Origin: Fasciola hepatica
Taxonomy: Eukaryota; Platyhelminthes; Trematoda; Plagiorchiida; Fasciolidae
NCBI GenBank assembly: GCA_948099385.1
Contig: CANUEZ040000167.1
Location: 4,253,001 to 4,317,000 of the forward strand
Length of the DNA: 64,000 bases
Reading direction: 5' to 3'
The notes below the pieces were generated by a model. The model was not told the DNA's origin. It made no database searches and saw nothing but the letters and a program-made list of their open reading frames with translations. Position 1 is the stretch's first letter, and every line of letters starts with the position of its first letter. Both the position numbers and the translations under genes were made by a program. Positions 34,620 through 45,180 of the stretch are shown in pieces.

Positions 34620-36053
34620 GACCTAGAGGGCAGGTAAGCTTACATTTGATATGGGCGTAGCCAAGATGGAAAGAAACCCAGAAATGAGTTCTTCATTTAT
34701 GTTGAGACTACGGCGACTATGCGCACGAACGTTGGAAGTGTAAGAATAGGAAGGCAAACCAGGCCGAGTACAATTGACGGAAGAAGGACGTTCTCCAAGA
34801 ACCTTCGAAGGAGTTCGCAGGATAAGTGAAGAAAGAAAGCCATCAACCCCAAGGTGGCCCGGAGCTGCCCAAACCGGGGAAGAGAAAGTAACGCCAGGTG
34901 AATTACGGCTGATACCAGACTTCGTCGACAAGAGGAAAGCCCTGGGGCCGAATGAAATCCATCCAGCAATCCTCAGGCTGCTGGATTGGGCCCCTGCAAG
35001 GCACTTATTCATAATGTTCGTCAAATCTCCGGGAGGATGAGCCACCAGTTTATTGGTAGACTGTGGAAACCCCACCGATTCTCGGGGAGTTTTAAGGGAG
35101 AACAGACAACGAACTACTGGCCCGTCAGCTCTCTGCCAACAGTGATAAAGTTGTTGAAGTGAGTAATCCAATAAGCCTTCGTGAGATGCCTGGTGGAATA
35201 CAGCCTAATCGCCGATGAACAGCACGAAAGGGTAGGTCCTACCCGAGCAATATACTGGGCTTTATTGGTGGGGCATGGGGAGGTTGGAAGAGAAGGAGAA
35301 GGTGGATTTACGCTGTCGAGCTTTCGAAAGGTTTTGGATAGTTTGAACCACGGGTTGCTCCCACAAAAGCTAAGCAATAATCGTAGCTACGGGGTGGATG
35401 GGATGGTTGAAATCCTACCCAGCTGACTAAAGATTCTACGTCAAAGGTGAGGACATAAAGTCCTTGATTGCGATAGAAACCAGTGGACTTCCTCAAGGAT
35501 AAGTACTGGGCCTTGTCTAATACTGATTTATGTGAACGGCTTACCACGGGTTATAAAGTCGCTCCACTTCGTGTTTGCAGAGGATGTAGATGCTCTGGGG
35601 CTCCAAAAATCTGATAAGGTTTAGGTTGACACATACGCTCTCCACCGGTGGTCTGCAGCACTGAACTTGCCACCAAATCTTGAAAAGTTCCCAAGTCTAG
35701 CAGCCGACGAATCCAGCGAGATGGAGTATTCAAACTCGGGTTACCTGGATCGTCTGGCCCAGAAATGCGGGGTCAGGGATTCAGAAATGGCTGTTCCAAG
35801 AGACCCAACATCACCGGTAAAACGCCTGCAGGCTGCTGACAAGGCAAAAGGAGCTACGCACCAGCTGCGCAGAAAGCTCACGTCAAGAGACCCCGGGGGG
35901 CTGCTGCGGCTATATACTGACCTTGTCTCATCCCATCTGGAGCACGTAGCCTTAACCTGGGCTCCACAGTTGGTGAGGAACACCCTCTCCAAAGGGAAGG
36001 TTCAGAGAGCGCTCACACGAAAGGTGTAAGGGTTTTGACGGCTTCAACACAAG
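34620..36053 (+). pseudogene. LINE D reverse transcriptase relic (upstream part)
   Basis: Pieces of a second CR1-like RT in shifting frames: KALGPNEIHPAILRLLDWAP (34940-34990); a block like TTNYWPVSSLPTVIKLLK (35100-35160, normally NYRPVSL.SV..K..E); VLDSLNHGLLPQKL (35335); TGPCLILIYVNGLPRVIKS (35510-35560); and FVFAEDVDAL at about 35570, where FADD has become FAED. The frame 35667-36029 holds the region after the palm, with HLEHVALTWAPQLV. Multiple stops and frame changes show it is dead. A 182-codon minus-strand frame (34623-35171) is the shadow of this gene. The BEL element splits D at 36053/44491, and the end of D follows at 44496. The right IR2 arm holds another copy of 35035-36053 without the BEL insertion. 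Confidence 0.8.
36049..36053 (+). repeat. BEL/Pao target-site duplication, 5' copy
   Basis: ACAAG directly before the 5' LTR. The copy after the 3' LTR (44491-44495) reads ACAGA, two changes. The single-copy site in the right IR2 arm (61505-61509, complement) reads as ACAAG. Confidence 0.85.
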
Positions 36054-36430
36054 TGTAACAACCGGTCGTGGAAAATCCCCCTTTTTCCCACGCGATTCAG
36101 TGTTTTTCCCAACATCACTCATTTCCCTACGCTATCGACTTGTCTTTACAAACTGGTTGTTCTTATGGACCAATCGTTGTTTGTTCGTGCCCAGAGCGCT
36201 ACTATGGCACATCTTTATTCAGGACCTGCGTGACGCACGTGCTGTTTGCTCACACGCTGCTATTCGGTTTCTCGTTGATGAGTCCTTGTGGTCGTATTAT
36301 TGAGGTTTGTATATTTTTTATGTCATTGTTCATGTAATAATCTAGTATCGTAAAATATCGCGGATAATCGTCTTTTTGATTTCAGGATCCGTTGCGAATT
36401 TGGCTACGCATTGCCCAAAGTTTCGTTGCA
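36054..36430 (+). repeat. BEL/Pao 5' LTR
   Basis: 377 bp, starting TGTAACAACCGG and ending TTTCGTTGCA. Matches 44117-44490 at about 95%. One difference is a 2-bp indel in a T run near 36315. Confidence 0.93.
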
Positions 36431-36541
36431 ATACTCAATAGATCAATTTGGAAGGAGGGGAAACACGCAAAATGCCAAGAAAAGGGATCCAAAACATTGG
36501 AATCCGGACAGGAAGTAACACGGCAAGTCTCTGGGTAGGTT

Positions 36542-38276
36542 TTGGGTACATTTGATTCTTTAGTTATTGCTAGATCACCTAGTTCTGTCAGCGCTAGTTC
36601 ATGTGTTAATGAGAGCAATACTGGTCGTAAGAATGCTGATTTATATAGGCTGAGAATACTGGATCTAAAACAACAGTTACTATCGGCTAGACTGCAGGCG
36701 CAGGAAACACAGAAGAAGTGTAAACAGAAAGAGCGAGAGCATGAGACCAGCGACTTTGACACTTCCCATGAATCAGGGTGCAATAAGATAGGGAACCCCA
36801 AGCCGGTCACCGACTAAAAACCACCAGCGATCGATTTGCCTAGAGTGTAACTAACGGTTTTCGACGGGCGAGCTGAGCAATACTGCAATTTTGTCAAGCA
36901 GTTCGAGACGTTCGTTGAAAATAAGGTAACCAACCCTGGGCAAAGGCTTCTCTACCTTACCCACTACTGCCGAGGCCGAGCAAGAGAAGCTATCGACGGG
37001 TGTACCATGCTCGACCCGAAACAAGGCTACACAGGAGGAAGGAAGATTCTAAGGGACTTGTTTGGTCAACCGTTCAAAGTAGCCCGTAACCTTATAGAGG
37101 GTGTGATGGTAGAGGCAAGGAGAACCAAGGGCAACTTCTAAACAACGGCCGACCTGGTGATTAAGATGCAGAACTGCTCAGTAGCCCTCGACCATTTAGG
37201 TCACAGGGCTGGCCTGGATGCCATGCACACTTCGAAAAACATAGTCCGTCACCTTTCTCCCGAACTGCGGGGTCGGTGGGCGGAAGAAGCAGAACGGACA
37301 AGCCGAAGCGACAGAGAAGCCAACTTCGAAGTCCTGACCGAATACTTGGACAGGCAAACCACGATAGCTGACAGCAGGTTCGGCCGACTCATCCGGGACA
37401 GCAACCGAGCAAACAAGCCCAGTACTAGCCAAGCTCAATCCCCTGAACGGGAACATCCAAAATACCAACCTTGGACCAACACTCATGCCATTTCACGCGA
37501 TACTACGGCGCAACCCAATTGCAGATCCTGTGGTACTAGCAATGGCCTACCAGAATGCCCGAATTTCGGCAACGCCACAATAGACGAACGGTGGGGAATG
37601 GCGAGGATTGCAGGAGCATGTTTTATCTGTCTGAACACCACGCACAGGGCAGCAGCCTGTAGAACAAGGAACGGATGCGGTTACAAGGGCTGCACAGGCA
37701 GACACCAGCGGCTGCTGCATCAGGCGAGAGTAACCTTACCCGATGAAAGTTCCAAACCCGGTGTTCTTTGTTCAACGTCACGATCTGCCAGTAAACCGGT
37801 ACGTTTAGGCGTAGTGGCCGTGGGAGTAGTGACTCCGACTGGGGTAGTCAAGGCGTTGGCTTTCGTTGATAGTGGATCCGACACCACTTTAGTGACAGAG
37901 AGGTTTGCTGACAAACACCAACTGGCTAAAGGTGCGACGTCGTTGGCAGTGAGCACGGTGGGCGGAACACAGGTAATGACTGCCGGTAGGTTGAGGCTGC
38001 AACTCATCTCCTTAGACACTAACAAGGAAATTGAACCAACGGAGGCATTCACGTTAGCTGATCTCCCCATGCAAGCACCAACGTCGGTGAACGCAATCTT
38101 GACTGGGTGGCCCCACCTGCAGGATGTAACCGTTGTAGACTGGGAGGATGATGAAGTGGATCTCCTCATCGGCTGCGACGTGCCAGAGGCGAATTGGGTG
38201 CCTGACCAGAGAGTGGGCGACCGCCAGGCACCTTACGCCGTACGCACGGCTCTGGGATGGATGTTATACGGTCCGT
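36542..38276 (+). pseudogene. BEL/Pao gag and aspartic protease (broken)
   Basis: The frame 36542-36817 gives an N-terminal piece with a likely coiled coil (LKQQLLSARLQAQETQKKCK). Stops follow between 36817 and 37157, where the frame still encodes gag-like sequence (FVKQFETFVENKV; RLLYLTHYCRGRAREAI). The frame 37157-38276 (373 codons) carries the gag C-terminus, zinc-binding segments (CRSCGTSNGLPEC; then CFICLNTTHRAAAC with C-x2-C-x4-H-x4-C spacing, then GCGYKGCTGRHQRLLH), and a protease with LAFVDSGSDTTLVTERFA, where DSG is the active site. It ends in RTALGWMLYGP, a mark of the BEL/Pao polyprotein just before RT. It would package RNA and cleave the polyprotein. No intact product is possible because of the upstream stops. 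Confidence 0.92.
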
Positions 38277-39250
38277 GAATTATTTATCCGCCGAAACGGA
38301 CCTAATAGAGTATCACCTGCAGCAACTGTATGAAAAGAAGTTTCATGACATCGGAGACGAAGGACCAACGTCGTCTCAAGAGGATCACTTTGCTCTACAA
38401 ACGGTGCAGCAAGGCACTAGAGGCCTCAAAAGCAGTTCGAGGTTCCCCTCCCATGGCGCACATCGGTCGACCCGTGGACTGACAACGGAAATTACGTTGT
38501 CCAGCGATTAATACGACTAAAGGAACGCTTCATTCGAGACCAGAATCTGTGGGAACGATACGCGGATTTATTGAAGCGAAACGAAGCCCTCGGTTACGTT
38601 GAAGAGGTGCCCGCCAACACCGACGGCAAAAGGGGTATCTGGTATCTGCCTCACCACCCGGTTATCAACCCCAAGAAACCCAAAAACTGCGGGTGGTTGT
38701 TGACCGTGCGGCCAAGTTCCAGGGCAAGTCGTTAAACGATCGCATACTACAAGGGCCTGACTGAAACACTCCACTGATCGACGTTTTGTGCTTTTTCAGA
38801 GTGGGTAAAATGACTTTGTCTGCCGACATTAGGGAAATGTTTCATCAGGTGAAGATTCCGGTAGGAGAACGAGATGCTTTGCGTTTCCTGTGGTGGTAAG
38901 GGAGCGACCGGGACAACGCAGTGGTGAACCGTAGGATGACCGTCCATCCCTTCGGAGCCATATCGTCACCATTTTTGCGAACTGCACCCTCCGAGAATCA
39001 GCGAACAAACATGGCGATCTAGTCCATCGGACGGTAGTAGATAGCGTCAGAAGGAACTTCTACGTCGACTACTACCTTGGGTCATTCGATGATGTGGAAT
39101 CAGCTCTAGAGCAGTTCAGGGGTCTGACGAGGTTGCTGGAAGAGGGCGACTTCCTTGTAACTAAATGGATGTCGAACGCTTCAGAAGTGCTGGAAGTCAT
39201 CCCGTATCACGAAAAGGCCGAAAGGGTAAGAGATTTGGACGGCTCTCCAC
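38277..39250 (+). pseudogene. BEL/Pao reverse transcriptase, first part (broken)
   Basis: A stop at 38276 cuts it from the protease. The linker follows (LYEKKFHDIGDE), then NEALGYVEEVP and GIWYLPHHPV, and in another frame VVDRAAKFQGKSLNDRIL. The palm begins with MTLSADIREMFHQVKIP (first catalytic Asp kept), then DALRFLWW and HPFGAISSPF. At about 39060 the catalytic block reads FYVDYYLGS; BEL/Pao enzymes have YVDD, so the second Asp is replaced by Tyr. VTKWMSNASEVLEVIP follows. The reading then breaks off at about 39245, where a LINE fragment is inserted. At least three frame changes occur. Inactive. Confidence 0.88.
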
Positions 39251-41640
39251 TTTAATATTGGTATATTTCTCAGCCATGGTCGAGAGGCACGCGCTCACGC
39301 ATGATCATGGTGTAACATGTTACTCAATAGGATGAAATATTCAAAAAACTCTAAGTATGAAAGTCCAGAGTGTCAGAGATGGAAAAACATAGACAGCAAC
39401 AGTTTGAATGGATCATTCTGATAATGGTTTGCGCGGCAGTTTTGAAGCAGTTTCGAATCCGGGCTAGGCAGTGGTGCGCGGTGGAGATGTCAAAGAAATC
39501 GTTAACGCAGTGCTAAGGATGCATTATGAACAAGAATGATGCAAGAAAAAGGAAACCGGAGGCCAACTAAGGTTCTGCAGATGGAGTAAATTTTTAACAA
39601 GAAGAAAAAGAGGAAAATCGACACGTGCGAAGACGATAGCTATAAATGAAGACAATGCATACCCTGAATGATGGATTTACCGGAGTTCGAAAAACGGATT
39701 GAGCTTTGAATCAAGGGGACATGAGGCCAATTTCGTGAAAGTGAACTGGTGGATGTGGGAGAAACAGCGGTCCTTAAAAAGGTAAGTTTAGATTCAAGGC
39801 CAGTAACATGTACTATTCAGAAATAAGAAGGCGCAACCGGAAGGTTCTCGAGAAGTGGAGAGTCAATTTCCAGCCGGCTACGGTTCGGAGGAAGGATAAC
39901 CTGTGGTAACGGATAATAAAGTGGGAAAATCTCCGCATGGACTTGAGCGTTATTATGCTGTTTCACTGACAAATATATATGTATGTGTTGACGCATTTGC
40001 CTTCAGTGTTATTCAGCGTCATTTCTGGCAATGTACGGCTTCGAATGCGTAAGTTTCGTCTGGCAGGGTACAGTATGTGTCGGTCGATCAACCGAGTGTG
40101 GCTGTATATTAGCGGCATGCGCGTGAACTGGAATTCGTGTTCGTTGCGTTAGAAAACGCTGAACGATCTGATAAGCAATTAGGGGTATCTCCTGTTGTGT
40201 GGTTTGATTTCAGTCTCAGTTGCTATGGTAGGTTCCACTTGAGTCTCTATCTGTGCGAGTCGAAGCGGCATCCTTGGTTAGCCAATTTGGCGACTGAGAT
40301 GGTGAGAGACAATGAACCTGAAATAAAGAGGGATTGCAGTCTGGACGTGGTTATGATAATATATGAAGATAATAAACAATGGATTGGTTAGGTCTATGTG
40401 AGTGGGGCATGGGTAAAATAGGCTCGCAGTGGATTCGAGCTATACTGCTGCAGGCCGACGAAGTTGCTTACACTGGCTTGGTAACTGTGCATGCATTCAA
40501 AAGGATTTGTGATTTGCCCGTGAGCATGGCATCGCTGGGATACTAATAAAAGACCTAGGGCTTCACGGTTAAGAGTGGTTGGAAATGATAACCCTCGATA
40601 CCGTTTGATTACGCAGAACGTGGTTGGGCAACGAGGCGATAGGATAGATTTGAAATAACAGACTGAGCGAGTAGGATTAACATACTGTTTGCGTGGCGCT
40701 ACGCTGTTACTGTCTCTTTCTGTATTGTGGTTATTCTATACTGAGTAGTTTCTGAGGAGTCAAAGTAGAAGGAACTATTGGGGTGACAGTAGTGATACAT
40801 TAGAGGTAATTGGTCACTTGCCTTGGAGCATTGACGTGAGTTCATCTATGCTCTTCCTCGATAGTGCTATCGTACTGAGATTAGGCTCCAGTGTGAGCAA
40901 GGAAATCTGATGTGGATACGATTGCATGGTTATCGTGGTATCTTTTTTTGTCGTTATCGTACTGCAAAGCAGGACTACACCGATGTGAGGACTGGTTTGG
41001 GGAACCGTGAGAGGAAGAAATGAGATGGGTCCGAATTTTCGTCAGGGAAGCAAACTCTAACGGTCTACATTTGGTGCTCATGGTAGGCGGCACAAGTCCA
41101 GCTTCAGGTAGGGAGGTAGCACGATACACAACTACTGGCATCCAGCACGTGGCGCTCCAAGAATGATCCACACTTTCTTAGACGTTCTTATTATTCTTCT
41201 TCTAATGGTTTTATCACAGTCAGGTATCTGGCTGTCAGAGAAGTCGGAGCTGCTTTTGGTGGGCGACCACAGCTCCCACGCCCCGGCCGAAACATGGACC
41301 GCATGTAACAAGCCGCGTTGGGAATAGGTCAACCACACCAGTCAATCCGTAGCGACACTACAACCCAGAGACGTGGTCCACATGTGACAAGGCTGGTGTG
41401 CCTGGAAAACAAAACAGTGGGGTATATTTTTTTCTCACTTTTTTGTGCCAATCTCTTACTTTTTGGTGTTCATGTCTTATTGGTGGTCAACTCTGTGCAG
41501 GGAGACCATCACGGCCAGGAATGTTTGCAGAAGTGCCGCGCTAACACTCGCCTTATCCGTGAAGTCGGAACACCCAGGCCGTTTACATGGGACAAAGAAT
41601 GCAGGGGGAGGTAGGGTCAACCACAGCCTGCGATTATTCG
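39251..41640 (-). mobile_element. LINE 3'-UTR fragment inserted in the BEL pol gene (minus strand)
   Basis: The BEL protein stops at RDLDGSP (about 39245) and resumes at KLPIGRTLGIQWDAE (about 41650), so the DNA between is an insertion. On the minus strand its end reads GATCATGC, a stem made of TCTC/GAGA in place of TTCGG/CCGAA, GAAATA, and a tail ending in AATATTA at 39254, matching the LINE 3' ends elsewhere in the window. A TATATGTATG-rich spot (39966-39985) lies where other copies have one. No coding sequence is recognised. The right boundary is uncertain by a few tens of bases, and I did not find clear target duplications. Confidence 0.75.
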
Positions 41641-42780
41641 ATGGGGTTTATGTTCAACAAACTTCCTATCGGGCGCACCTTAGGGATACAGTGGGACGCG
41701 GAAACGGACGATTTTGTTTTCGAGCTAAAAGTGCCCGAGCTGCCAATAACCCGTCGTGGCATACTATCTGTCGTTTCAAGTTTGTTCGACCAGCTCGGTT
41801 TCGTCTCACCATGGCCGCTACCCGGAAAGATCTTGCTGCAACGGCTGTGCCTTAAGAAAGTTGATTGGGACCAGTCACTGGACCGAGGGGACCGGTTGAA
41901 TTGGGAAGAATTTCTGAACACCTTGAAGAAATTAGGGGACATAAGAATCCCACGATGTTTGACTCTTGGCCATGCGATACGGACTGGAGAAATACATGCT
42001 TTTACCGTTGCATCCGAAGTCGGTTATGGAGCTGTGGTGTACGTACGATGGTGCGCAGGAGATGGACAATATACCACGAGGATCCTGTTTGCCAAAGCCC
42101 GCGTTGGATTCAACGCTAGTACTTTACTACATTAGCAACGTCCGGGGCCGGTTTGGTACTTTCGTTGCCAACCGGCTCACGATTATCCACGGTGAATCAG
42201 CCACGAACCAGTGGGATCATGTCAGGTCTGGCGATAATCCGGACGACCTGTGCCCACGAGGTGCGACCAACTTCAGGCAACTAGACACGTGGACAAGAGG
42301 GCCAAACTTCCTGCACTTGCCCAAACAGGACTGGCCCGTGTTCGAATTAAAACCCCCTACGGAAGTAGAACTGGAGATCAAAGGCGTAGTGATAGCAGCC
42401 AACGTCGTCGAAGCGACATCCATTCTATCGCGACTGGTCGGGTTTTCTTCCTGGATGAAGACACTTCGTTCGCTAGTTTGGTTAACCAGGTTCAAGAGAA
42501 ATTTACTAGTCATGAAATGGCTACGGCCCTCAGGCCGGATACGGGTCAGCCTGATAGGTCCCGATGAGCTACAAGCGGCAGAGTACGATATTTTCAGAAT
42601 GATACAACTCGAGGCTTTCAACCGAGAACTCAAGAGGGCGGAAGAAGTGGGGCCGACCAATAAAGACAAACCATCTCCAAGAGGCGAGCTGAAGCGTTTA
42701 AACCCCAAACTCATCGACGGGCTGCTGCGGGTGGATGGTATGCTGACCAACGCTGCCTGCGAGATAACCTGTAGTAGAGC
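41641..42780 (+). pseudogene. BEL/Pao RT end, RNase H and linker (broken)
   Basis: The frame from 41587 carries KLPIGRTLGIQWDAETDDF, then ITRRGILSVVSSLFDQLGF, a strong BEL/Pao signature. RNase H begins at EIHAFTVASEVGYGAVVYVR (about 41990), where the expected Asp before ASE is Val. At 42130 the frame stops after a short deletion that removed part of RNase H. It then resumes with GRFGTFVANRLTIIH, NPDDLCPRGA and WTRGPNFL (frame 41966-42940), all typical of the RNase H-to-integrase linker. Inactive through loss of residues and frame breaks. Confidence 0.88.
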
Positions 42781-42782
42781 TA

Positions 42783-43960
42783 ATGATTCAACACGTCCAC
42801 GCCGTGGAGGGACATGCCGTAGAACGTCACGTGACGAGCGTCATCCGAAAGCGTCTTTGGTTGTTGAGAGGACGAGAGACTGTAAAACGCGTAATCCGAT
42901 GGTGTGTGCAATGCAGGAGACGCAATTCCACAGCAGGTAAACAACTCATGGCCCCAATACCAGAATGCAGGGTGACTACGGGCTGGTGGCCGTTCAGTGA
43001 CACCGGGTTGGACTATTTCGGGCCCTTGTGGATCAAGTGCAGGAGAAGAGTAGAAAAGCGATATGGATGTGTCATGACGGGCATGAAGTCACGCGCGGTA
43101 CACCTAGAAGTCGCACATTCAATGACGACCGATTCGTTTCTACGGGCCTTGCAGATATTTATCAAACGAAGAGGCGTACCGGCCGATGTATACACAGATA
43201 ATGGATCGAACTTTGTGGTCGCTCACCGGGAATCGCAGCGTTGGCACAAGAACATAAACAGGGACGAACTGCAGGATCGAACAGTGGTCTAAGGCATACG
43301 ATGGCATTTCAACCCCCCACAGGCCGTTCACCGAGGCGGCGTATGGGAGCGCATGATCCGGTCCGCCAGACGGATATTGCTGTCAATCATGGAACAGCAG
43401 CCGCCCGACGACGAGACGCTAAACACCGTCATGACCGAGGTGGAGAGAATCCTGAACAACCGCTTTCTGGTTCCAGTAATGAACGGCGACCCCACCCACC
43501 TGGCGCTTACCCCGAACGACTTATTGACGAGAAGGTCGAACGAGGGTTTCCAAGGGCCGGTAAACCTTCGCGGGATCTACCTCCACGGATGAAAGCAAGC
43601 GAACTTTCTGGCCAAGGTCTTCTGGGGGCGATGGCTGCGGGACTGCTTACAGGCTTTGCAGACTCGACAGAAGTGGCTGGCCAAAACAAGACCATTCAAA
43701 GTTGGGGACGTGGTTGTGATCGCCGATGAACGCGCACAATTCAGCACTTGGTCTTAGGGAGTAGTTACGGAAATCATCAAAGGCACTGACGGAATGATAA
43801 GAACGGTGAAGGTGAAGACAGCTAACGGAGTGCTCATTCGAGGCATACGTACATACATCCAGGACAGGACGGCCCTTTACAAGGACAATATCTATGTGGC
43901 CCCTTCACGCCCGCCATCGGTCATTTGGTCTTGCGGAAGATGTAGACTAGCTTCACGTCT
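42783..43960 (+). pseudogene. BEL/Pao integrase (stops only)
   Basis: The frame 42783-43292 holds the zinc-binding region (HAVEGHAVERH and, after about 30 residues, C-x2-C in RWCVQCRRRN) and the catalytic core: GLDYFGPLW (first Asp), CVMTGMKSRAVHLE, and VPADVYTDNGSNF (second Asp). A TAA at 43290 interrupts. The same frame goes on with HRGGVWERMIRSARR, holding the catalytic Glu, so the D,D,E triad is complete. A TGA at 43590 and a TAG at about 43755 follow; after them come the C-terminal region VGDVVVIADE and the end at about 43960. Only stops, not frame changes, break it from 42783 on. It would insert the DNA copy into the genome. Confidence 0.92.
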
Positions 43961-44116
43961 ATGTAGCCAATAGGTTAGGTGCGACCAATAGTGGAACGTT
44001 GACGACGAGCGTTAGACACGAGCGCTGACAGAAGGGCCAAGGCAGGTAGAAAGTATCAGTACCTTTATACCGAACCTTTGACTCTGATAAGGATCCAGGA
44101 GGATTTTGGTGGGCGG

Positions 44117-44490
44117 TGTAACAGCCGGTCATGGAAAAACCCCTTTTTCCCTCGCGATTCAGTGTTTTTCCCAACATCACTCATTTCCATACACTATTGA
44201 CTTGTCTTTACGAACTGGTTGTTCTTATGGACCAATCGTTGTTTGTTCGCGCCGAGAGCGCTACTATGGCACATCTTTATTCAGGACCTGCGTGACGCAC
44301 GTGCTGTTTGCTCACACGCTGCTATTCGGTTTCTCGTTGTTGAGTCCTTGTGGTCGTATTATTGAGGTTTGTATATTTTTTGTCATTGTTCATGTAATAA
44401 TCTAGTATCGTAAAATATCGCGGATAATCGTCTTTTTGATTTCGGGATCCGTTGCGAATTTGGCTAAGCATTGCTCAAACGTTCGTTACA
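44117..44490 (+). repeat. BEL/Pao 3' LTR
   Basis: 374 bp, starting TGTAACAGCCGG and ending GTTCGTTACA. Directly followed by the degraded target duplication (44491-44495) and then the rest of LINE D. Confidence 0.93.
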
Positions 44491-44495
44491 ACAGA

Positions 44496-44720
44496 GAGAG
44501 GCTAGCAGAGTTGGGGTTGTTCTCGCAAAGCGCAGTAGAGTGTGGGGGTAACCGATTAAACCAGAAAAACAAGTGAATTTGTTGCCAGCCTGCAACAAGT
44601 CCCCGTTAGCTGACTGTGAAGACATCGTTCTTCGTGGACGCTAGTTAAAAATCATTTACACAGAGGGCCGGCAGGATCACCAGGGCCCAGTCTTTTATTT
44701 GAAATGTAACAGCCGGAGTA
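44496..44720 (+). pseudogene. LINE D C-terminal relic
   Basis: Continuing after the interrupted site, one frame gives RLAALGLFSQSAVECGG and then a weakly similar stretch to about 44650, which fits the region after the RT palm of CR1-like proteins. Stops interrupt it. It joins 36029 if the BEL element is ignored, and the uninterrupted version lies in the right IR2 arm. Confidence 0.6.
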
Positions 44721-45180
44721 AATTTTACAAGCCGGTGGTGTAAACGAACACCTTGTTAGTGTTCAGAAGAAAGCTGGACAGGGTGTGAATATATTTCTAT
44801 GAATGGCTTGCGAGTCAGAAACATGAACCTAGCCATGGCTCCCCAATATGCCTGATCATTAGTCTTCTCATTCTTTTTCAACCTACTTAAGTATTTTCCC
44901 CTCATAAACCCTACCCTCCCTAGATGTTTTCCGCTAAATCAGGAGAGCTGGAGGTCTTGCCTTTTGCGTGAACAGCAGCCTGATGTTTGCCAGGGTCTAC
45001 TATGTTGGTTGGTTATTTTTGCTACGCTTTCCTACGGCCATCCAGATGTGTCGTGGTTCCAGCTATGAGAAGACAAATGAACCCAGAAATTGGGAGCGTG
45101 CTGAGGCCCAGCGGCTTCCAGGTTCAGGAAACTCGAGCACTACTGGCATTTTCGGCCAGTCCTGTGTACTGATCTGATTC
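44721..45180. other. No gene recognised (IR2 left arm)
   Basis: Short frames (69 and 61 codons) are mirrored exactly at 60823-61032 and have no domain that I recognise. Confidence 0.4.

Larger units (their letters stand above)
36054..44490 (+). mobile_element. BEL/Pao LTR retrotransposon (broken), 8437 bp
   Basis: LTRs at 36054-36430 and 44117-44490 begin with TGTAACA and end in CA. Between them lie gag, an aspartic protease, RT, RNase H and integrase in the BEL/Pao order. The IR2 coordinate sum shifts by 8442 across it, which is 8437 plus a 5-bp target duplication, so the limits are exact. The LTRs differ at about 17 positions plus two small indels, about 4.5%. A 2.4-kb LINE fragment (39250-41640) is inserted in the pol region; without it the element would be about 6.1 kb. 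The coding region has several frameshifts and stops, and catalytic residues are lost. I could not assign a primer-binding site after the 5' LTR. Confidence 0.95.

Noticed and set aside
34623..35171. 182-codon minus-strand ORF, one of the longer frames in its region
   Set aside because: It is the antisense shadow of the LINE D reverse transcriptase, whose motifs lie on the plus strand.
41132..41640. Separate gene between the LINE fragment and the resumption of BEL RT
   Set aside because: Frames are short, overlap each other and show no domain. The stretch is most simply the 5' portion of the inserted fragment.
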